Program-made: the position numbers and the translations under genes
Origin: an uncultured Bacteroidota bacterium
GTDB lineage: Bacteria > Bacteroidota > Bacteroidia > Bacteroidales > SZUA-534
NCBI GenBank assembly: GCA_937899145.1
Contig: CALBPW010000210.1
Span: 1-9,856, forward strand
Reading direction: 5' to 3'
Length of the DNA: 9,856 bases
Notes under the pieces: generated by a model
Database searches by the model: none
Seen by the model: the letters and a program-made list of their open reading frames with translations, nothing else
What the model was told of the DNA's origin: nothing
Shown here: positions 1 to 9,400 of the stretch, piece by piece
Layout: each line of letters opens with the position of its first letter
How positions within the stretch are numbered: the first letter of the stretch is position 1

Positions 1-2
1 AC

Positions 3-428
3 GAAACGCCAATAATAAACGATGATCTAGATCATTCAAACGTTAGCGATGCGGTTCTAACTAATCAGCATAGAGCTACTAATGACGAAGTAAATGCTGG
101 ATACGTTGACATAACAGCACTTGGAACAACGATTCTTAAGCGTATTTATGTAACACACGAAGATTTAACTACCACCACATGGTACTTTGATCAGAACGGA
201 TTTTATGGCGGGACAGACTCTGCTACATTTACTCAGGACGGTAGTGGCAACGCTGTTACTTGTAACTGGTACAAGTCTGATATTGACATTGATTCTAATA
301 ACCCATTTTATAAGATTGGTAAAATTCTTCAAGCTTTGAATTGCGACATTGTTAATTCTACCGGAAGTGTAGGAATTTATGGATGGGCTACTGTCGCTCA
401 GCAATGGTCTACTCTTACAAATCAAAAC
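3..428 (+). other. Unassigned segment of the giant protein with distinct codon use
   Basis: This is the first 142 codons in view. I do not recognise the domain. It contains aromatic-rich stretches such as TTTTWYFDQNGFYGG and a Trp pair at 384 and 405 that is spaced W-x6-W, not W-x5-W. It may be the end of an Ig-like or lectin-like sandwich before the beta-helix that follows. Codon choice favours T-ending triplets: 7 of 9 Ala codons are GCT, against 3 of 24 in the next 800 bases. GC over 1-420 is about 39% by hand count. Confidence 0.5.
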
Positions 429-3400
429 GTTACACTTTCAGGCAATATTGCCGTAACATCGGGTAACACATTGACAATCAACAGTTCGCAAGCAAACTTT
501 AACAATGCCACGTTTGATGACTCGGAAGGCACTATTCACATCAACAGCGATATTACAATAAAAAACCTAACAAGTTGTGTAGGAGGAAATCTGACATTCA
601 GCCAAACACACAGGGTAACCTATGACGCAACTTGTACTTACATGCTATCTGGCGAGCACTACAACGTAACCCTCAACACAAATGCAAACAACAACATATC
701 GCTTTGCGGTGATGTAACCATAAACGGCACACTTACTTGGACTTACGCCAGTCGCATCATTCTGAATGACAACACATTAGCTCTTTGCAATCAACCTATC
801 GGAAATACAGCGTTTAGCACAAGCCACATGTTTGTAGCAGGTGGCGGCGGCGCACTCAAATTCTTCAATCCGACAGTTGCCACCATAACCAACGCAATAA
901 CAATGCCCGTGGGCACATACAACTCAACCGCCGGCTACGAGTACTCGCCCGTAACCTTTGCAAGCGGTGTGTCGAGTCCAACAGGTTCGTATGTTGCGGT
1001 ACAAGTTATGGACACTGCACTATCGAGCCGCGCTACCGACCTTGAACGCTATTGGACAATAACCACAAGCGGACTTACAGTTTCAAACGCAACACTCAAA
1101 TTTAACTATGCTGATGCCGATGACGCATTCAGTTATGCCGACCAATGGACTGTTTATCACAATGATACAGAGATAGACGAAAGCAATACCGGCATTACCA
1201 ACAATGTAATAACCATAACAAAAGTTTCCGACATTGCAGGCGTTTGGGAAGCCAAAGGCCCCGAACCTGTAACTCTATACTCACACCAAAGCGGCGCATG
1301 GGACGATGTCAACACTTGGACAACCGACCCAACTGGCAAAACAGTAATTGATGCCGATGTGCCAACCGCAGCCAACGACGTAGTGATACTAAACGGAAAA
1401 ACCGTAAATGCCAACGGCTCGGTAATGTACGCCAACACTGTGAAAATTTGCAGTGGCGGCACACTTGATATGGAAGACTTGGCTGCAAGCCACGAGTTTG
1501 AAAACCTTTACGGACAAGGTACGCTACGCATTGAGGGCGATTTTCCAACAACAGGCAATTACAGCCTTTTTGTATCGGCCGACGGCGGCACAACCGAATT
1601 TTATGGTGCACATACTGCTAACGCAATCCCTACACAATACACTTACAACAACCTGATACTCAACTACGATAGCAATGTACATCGCACACTAAGCCAAGAC
1701 CTTAAAATAAATGGCAAGCTGACACTTACAAAAGGTTCACTTGAATTTACAGCTACAAACCAAAAAATATACGTAAATGGCGATATATACATTGCAGCCA
1801 ATGGTGGCATCTATGTATATAAAGCAGGAAATAAAACTTCAGCCGATAGCATTGTAGCAGGCGGCAACTTTACAAACTACGGAACAGTGAGCATGACCTA
1901 TCGCACATACGCTGGCTACACACAACCGCAAGCCACAAGCGACGAAGGAACAAACGGCCGTGGTGTTATTCGGTTTGTTAATAGCAGCGATGCCTATTTC
2001 CGCTGCTACAACACCACAAACCTAAGCCAACTAATTGTGGATAAAGGCTCTGACCAAACATACGTAGTTACACTTTACTCCGATGCCTATGAACATTTTG
2101 GATTGCTTGGCAGAGCAGACCAAGCAGGAAACGGCTACAATGACCAAGACAATCCTCCACAAGTTTTAAAACCATTGTGGCTAAAAAACGGCACATTGGA
2201 ACTAACTGGTTATGTGTATTTTAAATCGTTATCAGAATCAGGGAATGATAAATTTATAATACCACTTAACGGATGTCTGTATTTGAATGGCGAAAATGTA
2301 AAAGTTGATGTTTGCTTTAGCGGTTATAGCTACGACAAAGGTCTTATGCCTGCCGGTAAGCTGCAAATTGATGCAGGAACATTCGATTGCAAGACAGGCG
2401 GTGGTGTCATCTTTCGTAACACATCAGAAATTGTTATAAATGGAGGTTTGCTACGCGCCGCACAATTCCGTCCGTCAAACAGAGTTGATGGCGGTAAAAC
2501 AACATTCATCATGAATGGTGGTGAAGCCACTTTCGACGGACAAGGCTATATGCTTACAAGCAGCGGTTTCCCAACATTCTATATGCCATTCGATTCTTAC
2601 ACATTTATAATGACAGATGGCACACTTACCATTCACAGCAGCACGGGAAATAGCGGTGGCGCATTTGTTGTAAACTGTAATGCTGAAAACAGTAAAATTA
2701 CTGGTGGCGAAATCATCATAAACACTCAAAACGCTCATAACAACAATAGCACAACCTACAATATGGTATGTAGCATTCCGCTATACAATCTTACTTTAAA
2801 AAACGACGATTACACCACAGCCGCCTACACACACTCATATAGCGATTTCAGTGGCAGAATTAATGGCAACAATGTAACTGTAACTGCCGATAAACTATAC
2901 GTAACCAACGATTTAACTATTAGCAAGAATGTATCATTCCTTACCAATAGCAAAAGCATAGAAGTGGGTGGCGACCTAATTATCGAATCGGGTTCGACAG
3001 TAAAATTAGGCATAGGCGATGTAATGCTGAATGGCGGCGGCGCAAGCATACAGCAATTCACATCAGAAGGAACGATAAATTGTGGCACTAACAACAACAC
3101 AAACGGCTACTATACACTCACAATAGACGAAAACTCCGATGTTCAAGTTAACAACGACATCACCGTAAACAGCACCTTTACATTAGACGAAGGCGCAATA
3201 ATGCGCGATGGTGCAGCCAACACCTACACATTAAAAGGCAATGCGGTAATCAGCGGAACGCATTACAAACCAGCATCGGGCGCTGGCACGGTTGTGTTTA
3301 CAGGCGCAAGTCCAACCATCAGCGGCTCGGGCAGCGGCAGCTTGAACAATGTAAATGTCAACCTATCGTCGGGCAATTTGGCACTAACAGCCAACCTTGG

Positions 3401-6400
3401 CGTTACAGGCGATTTGCGACTTATCAGCACATCGCTATTCAACATTGCAGGCAACCTGCTTTCCTTAGGCGAAGAGGCTGCCATTTATACCGATGCAGCC
3501 ACATCAACCAACTTTAGCAATACCAAGATGATACTCACAAATGGTGTGGCATCGGCAAATGGAGTATCAAAAACTTATAGCCCGACAAATAATAGTTTTA
3601 CATTCCCATTCGGCATTCCGCATAGCGGCATTTACTATTACTTGCCAGCAACCATAAATTACACATCAGCAACCACATACGGCACAGTAACATCGCGTCC
3701 TGTTGATGGCGCACACCCACTTATAGGCGACGCTACGGCAGCACTTGCTTGTTATTGGATAACCGCAGAAAGCGATTTTGATGGCGTTGAGGCCGGCGAT
3801 ATTGGTCAAGCCTACTACTACAACGACAATTTTGCAAATGGCACAATCAGTAATTATGTGCCGGCACAATATAACAATGCCACTTGGACACAACTTACCA
3901 CAGGCAGTATGCACGCAGCCAGCAACTACTTTGAGTACAACTCAGCAGCCTCAGCCAACGGGCACTACACTTGCGGCGACCCCGGAACATCGTTTGCCGA
4001 CATCTTAAAATTATACTCATCGAGTTATGTAACAAGCAATGGCAACACTGGCGAATGGGCCGACCCGCGCAGCTGGTCGATTGACTCTGTTAATGGAGCG
4101 CCAAACTACTACGATGGCAGCAAGTATTACAAATACGTTGAAGCCAACGATTATTACAAAGAGTACGACCACGAAACAGGCGAGTTAGTTGAAGGCGGCG
4201 ATGTCATAACAAACTATAGCGGGCTACCCTACCCCGTAAGCACAACTGCCGTGTATATTGGCTCTGAACTTCATAACCACACCATCACAATGACACAAAA
4301 TGGTGAGTCATGTGCCAACCTCCGCATTGAACCCGGCTCAACACTCGATTTAAGCACCTACACAGGACACACCTTCTCGCTTGTTGAGGTTGACGAAACA
4401 GCCGAAGAAGGAGCTGGTACATTGAAGATAAGTTCAACAGCCGCAACAGCAAGTTTCCCATCTGGCGACTTCACAAAATTCCTTGGCGAAAATGGCGGTA
4501 CCGTACATTACTATGGCAATCATAAAGATTACTATATCCCATCTACATCTGAAAGCGGACTGACACTTACAAACTATTGCAATCTGATTGTTGGAGGAAC
4601 TGCATTTAATTATAGAATACGTATTCCAATAAATATAGATCTTACGATACATAAAGATTTTGAAGTAAGAGGATATGTGCATTCAATGTACACATCAGCA
4701 TCACATACAATAACAATTTATGGCGATATGAATGTAACTTCAGGTAGTTTATATATTAGAGATAATAGTTTGATTATTCCTCAAAATTATGTTATATATG
4801 GTGATGTTAATATTGCTACCGAAGCTAAAATATATACAGAAGGTGCAAGTACAGGAAATATAATACATACATTTAAAATAGCAGGCTCACTGAATGTAGA
4901 TGGAACGTTTGATGCTTATTACAAAAGTGGCAACTATAATTATAAAATCGCCACCACCTTCTTTGGCACCAATACCTCTTACATTACTGGTTCTGGCTCA
5001 ATTCGTTTTTACACCCTAACCTGCGACAAAGGAACTGATGCCTCACCAATGCTGATATTAGAGAATCCAAACGTATCATCAGCACACGATGATAACGAAC
5101 CGTTCCTTTCGCTATTACACGGAACATTCCAAATCGATTTCCCGAACGAAACCGATGAAATTGAGCTTAATCGTGATTGCAATCTGACCATAGCAACACC
5201 AACAGCCTTGTCGGTGAAAAATGGTATTGTTAATGTGTGCAACTCTGCCAGTGAGCAAAACCTATATCTTAATGGAGCAATTGATGTTCAAGGTGGTACG
5301 TTGAATATAGGCAATCCCGATAACGATCAGTCAAACAGCATCATCTACTCCGCCACCTCTACACCAACCATTACTGTAAGCGGCGGACAAATGAATGTGA
5401 ACGGTATTGTGCGCCGCACCACAGGTACACGCTATGGCACACTCACCTATCGGCAAAGCGGTGGCGAGGTTACAATATACGGCAAGCAACGCAATACAAC
5501 CACTGCTCCCGATGGCAACTCTGTTTTTGAGATACTAAACGACGGTAGCGAGTTTACTACCTCTGGCGGAAAACTCATAACCATGGTTGGTGGCGGTAGC
5601 GAGACCTTCGGCGATATTCTCATCCTGCCGACAACAACAAGTTGCACTGGCGGTGAGATTGTCATCGATGGCAGTTCGGAACAAAAAATATTATCGTCTG
5701 CACATCTGCACAAAATAACCATTAAAGATGGCAGCCAACTTGATGTTTATTCGAACCCGATAACAGCCTACGATATTGTGATTGAGGATAATGCTTGTTT
5801 CAACTCGCGTGGATTCGACTTAACCGTCAAGCACGGCCTATACAACTACAACTCGTCAGACGGGGAAGGCATTGCCGAGGGCGGACTGCTATCGGGCAGC
5901 ATCAACCAAACAACTTATTTCACAAGTTCGAATATGGAGTTTGGCGGTGCTAACGGCAACCTGACAAACTTTGCAAATGTCATAGTCAACGGTAAGCTAA
6001 AATTGCTTGGCGATACTTCTAACATTATGGTTAACAAGAACTTGCTGCTTGGAGCTGGTAAGGTAACCGATAATGGCAGCACCATCTATCTGAAAGGCAA
6101 CCTTGAAAACTATGGCACTTTTGAAAGCAACACGGCAACCGGCGGCATCGATTTTTGTGGCACCGCCGACGAACAGTATGTTATTGGTATTGGAACCGGC
6201 GAATTGGGTTCTGTTACAATAAACAACCCCAAAAAGGTATTCCTTTATACCGATACTAAAATAAATAACAAACTGACGCTCAATGATATACTGTATGCCG
6301 ACATCTATCTGCTGACACTTGGCGAAAATGCCACCGTCAATGGTAGCTTTAGCAACAATAGTATGATTCTGCTCAATGGCGCGCAAGAGGATAAGGGTAT

Positions 6401-9400
6401 TAAAAAGATAATTCCAGCCGGAAGTTCATCATTCACCTTCCCAATAGGTATTGACGGCTATTACACACCGGCACAGTATGTGTTCACTAAAAACACATCA
6501 TCGGCCGAGACATCAATAACCGTAAAAACGGTGAACTATCTGAACAAGAACCTGTCAATAACGCCGGAGTGTCATCTGAACTATTTCTGGAGCGTAACCA
6601 CCGAAGGCTTTAACGAGGAGGATGATGAAGAGTCGGAAGTGAATCCGTATTTCAGTGTAACACAAACCTATACCTATCCTGACGATGAAACTCATTTCAC
6701 CACATCGGAGTACGATGGCGATACGCCTGCTGAGGCAGAAATGTTACCTCAGTATCTGCGCACTTTGGGCGATTATAAATGGCTCAATTTAACCGGCGAC
6801 GCATCGGTTGACGCCACAAACAACACCATCACTTTTAATCCGTTCGGGCATATTGAAGGTGAATACACCGCAGGTATGGCACATGGCACAATATACACCG
6901 CACTGCCTGTATTGTACTCAAAAACAGATGGTATATGGCGATATAACACAACATGGCAAGTCAAGAACGAAAGCGGTGATTATGAAGATTACACAGGTAC
7001 TGTAACAGAAAACCCGGTTCATATTAGAGCCGGACACACCATAACTGTTGACCAAAACGAGACAAAACCATATTGCCTCTACTTTGATGATGTTACCAGT
7101 ACGCTTAACCTTGGACAAACTGAAGGTAACGACTTTGGACGCGTTTATGGTACCGGAAAACTTATATTGGAAGCCACCTCTAAACATGACTTTATGTATC
7201 CTGCCGGTAACTGGGAAAAATTTCTCAACTACTCAACAAGTATGGTTGAATTTGGCGGCTCGGAATATGGCACTCTACCGGCAAGTCCCGGCAACGCTTC
7301 ACGTCCGTTGCCAAATGTGATATTATCAGGAACGGGTGTCAAAAAACTGCCATCGCAAACAGCCGAGGTTATAAACGGATATTTGTCTATCGCCAACGGA
7401 ACGCGGCTTGACAATACGGCAAACAACACCAAAATAATCTTAAGAGGCGATTGGATTGACTACAACACAAGCACTTCAGGTTTTGTGCCCGGAACTTCGA
7501 TTGTGGAGTTAAATGGCGACTCAACACAGCGCGTCAACATCTACAATAATCTGACAACATTTGAGCAACTCCTGATTAACAATGTGGGAACCTCAAGCGA
7601 CAGCATCATAATCGGCAATTGCGATATGGACGCTGAAGACCAAGTGGGCTACGGACTAAAAGTGCGAACCACTCTGACACTTACCCGTGGCTATGTTTAC
7701 ACCAACATTGCACACTGCCTCGACCTTGCCGAGCCTACAACTAACATTTCGGGCGGAAGCGCAAACTCATTTGTTGACGGTCCGCTTGGCAAAAACCTGA
7801 ATGCAAACGGCAACTTCAACTATGAGATAGGCAATGCCCTACGTTATGCCCGAACCTATATAAAAGATGTAAGCGCAGCAGGAATATGGCGCGTTGAATA
7901 TCATAATGCCGACCCCGATGACGACGGCTATAGCACCGATGACGAGCACATTATAGCACCTATCACCAACGTGAGCGACAACGAGTACTGGACCATTTAT
8001 CCACCTACAGCCGCAGCCACTGCCAATATGCAGTTGCGCTACGATAGCGAATCGTTTCCGCAAGTTAATACCACAGCCAAACTCAAAAAACTGACACTTG
8101 TGGGCTACCCAACCGACAGCAAATGGGACATCGTCAAAAATGGTGGTGCAATAGGCAGTGTAACAAGTGGCACAATAACCTCAACCGAGGCTCAAGCCGT
8201 AAACGGCAAGCACTATACATTCGGATACCTTGGCACTACAGCTAAGATAGATACCGGCGACGATGACAAATATCTCGCTTATGTATGCGATGGCAGCAAC
8301 ACCGTGAAAATTCCGGTTAAACTTACCGGAACTCCAAACTGGACACTGCAATACCGAATTGATGATGGTGCGGTAAAAACCATAAGCGGCATAACAAGCG
8401 AATCGTACGAACTCGAACTATCGGCTACAAACCTTGGCGGATATAAAGACGACGGCAGTGGCAATCCTGAACCATACGTAATCAGTCTTGTAAGCGTAAC
8501 CGATCCCAGCGGCAGCGGCATTGTTACAAGCCATACAGCCGAAGTAACCGTATGGTACAATGCCGTTCCGGTAATAGCCGGCGACGAAAATGTCGGACAA
8601 TTCGACACCCGCAGCTACTCAACCGGTACAAATGCAACTTGGGATAAAACATTCTTATGGACTTGGTCAGGAACAGGTGCGGGTAAAGTTAATTTCTCTA
8701 ATACCGCTGGCAAAAAGAAAGATACAGCTACACCCGACATATCATTCTATAGTACAAATTCATCTACGGCAACAACCGCCGGCACGTATCGGCTTACTGT
8801 TACCAAAACCTATAGAACAACCGACGGCAGCGAAACTTGCACCGCAAGCAGTTACAAAACAATAACTGTACATGTCAATCCACAACCTAACATTATAGCC
8901 GACAATGGAGTTTTCGCATCGTGCTATGGAGAAACCCACACCTACACAACAACCTATGTTAGCGGACACACATATCTGTGGAATGTTACAGGCGGAAGTG
9001 TCATCTCAGGAGCAGGCACAAACTCAATTACAGTTACTTGGGGTAGTAGCGGAACAGGCTCAATATCAGTACGAGAAACCAATCCGTCAACCGGAAATTA
9101 TGGCGATGACAGCCAAACAATGTATTTCTATCCTGCAGCCTCTATTGGTACAATCGATGCCCCAAGTGGAGTATGCTACAATACTCGTGGTACGGTAATC
9201 ATACAGTCAACCAACAGCTCGCTTCAGTATATGGTTTACAACGCCGACAACGAAGATGTGGTTTACAGCAGTTGGCAATCGGGTAACGACAGCGACCTGT
9301 CGATAGATATGAGCGCAATAACCGCCGCTACCAACATTCAGGTGAAAGCCAAAAACGACGGCTGCTCAGCTACATCAGCCACACATAATATAAGTGTACT

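Noticed and set aside
384..407. Trp pair resembling an extra W-box near the start
   Set aside because: Spacing is W-x6-W, the L-Y-S and VILNG landmarks are absent, and it lies only 915 bases before W-box 1 with no complete unit in between.
4561..4920. AT-rich stretch as a promoter or intergenic gap between two genes
   Set aside because: The frame is open throughout, the translation keeps beta-helix character, and there is no stop before it and no convincing ribosome binding site with a start after it.
5997..6386. Antisense open frame of 129 codons, the longest on the minus strand
   Set aside because: It lies wholly inside the long + strand frame, which has coherent domain motifs here (IYLKGNLENYGTFES and others). 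Its own translation shows no domain pattern I recognise.
429..6419. Polysaccharide lyase or other enzyme activity for the beta-helix tracts
   Set aside because: I found no conserved Asp/Arg/Lys catalytic cluster, and the tracts are Asn/Thr-rich structural repeats.
7443..7451. RGD tripeptide, a possible integrin-binding motif
   Set aside because: It falls in 'LRGDWIDYN', where G-D-W is part of a common helix repeat in this kind of protein. The Arg is probably incidental.
8279..8608. Antisense open frames at 8279-8608 and 8418-8600
   Set aside because: They overlap each other in different frames and both sit opposite the Ig-like domain. Low stop density on the minus strand follows from the codon bias of the real gene.
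8590..9198. + strand open frames of 91 and 97 codons in another frame
   Set aside because: Their translations are Gln/Pro/Thr-rich, as expected from out-of-frame reading of ACA/CAA/AAC codons. The PKD-like motif is in frame 3.
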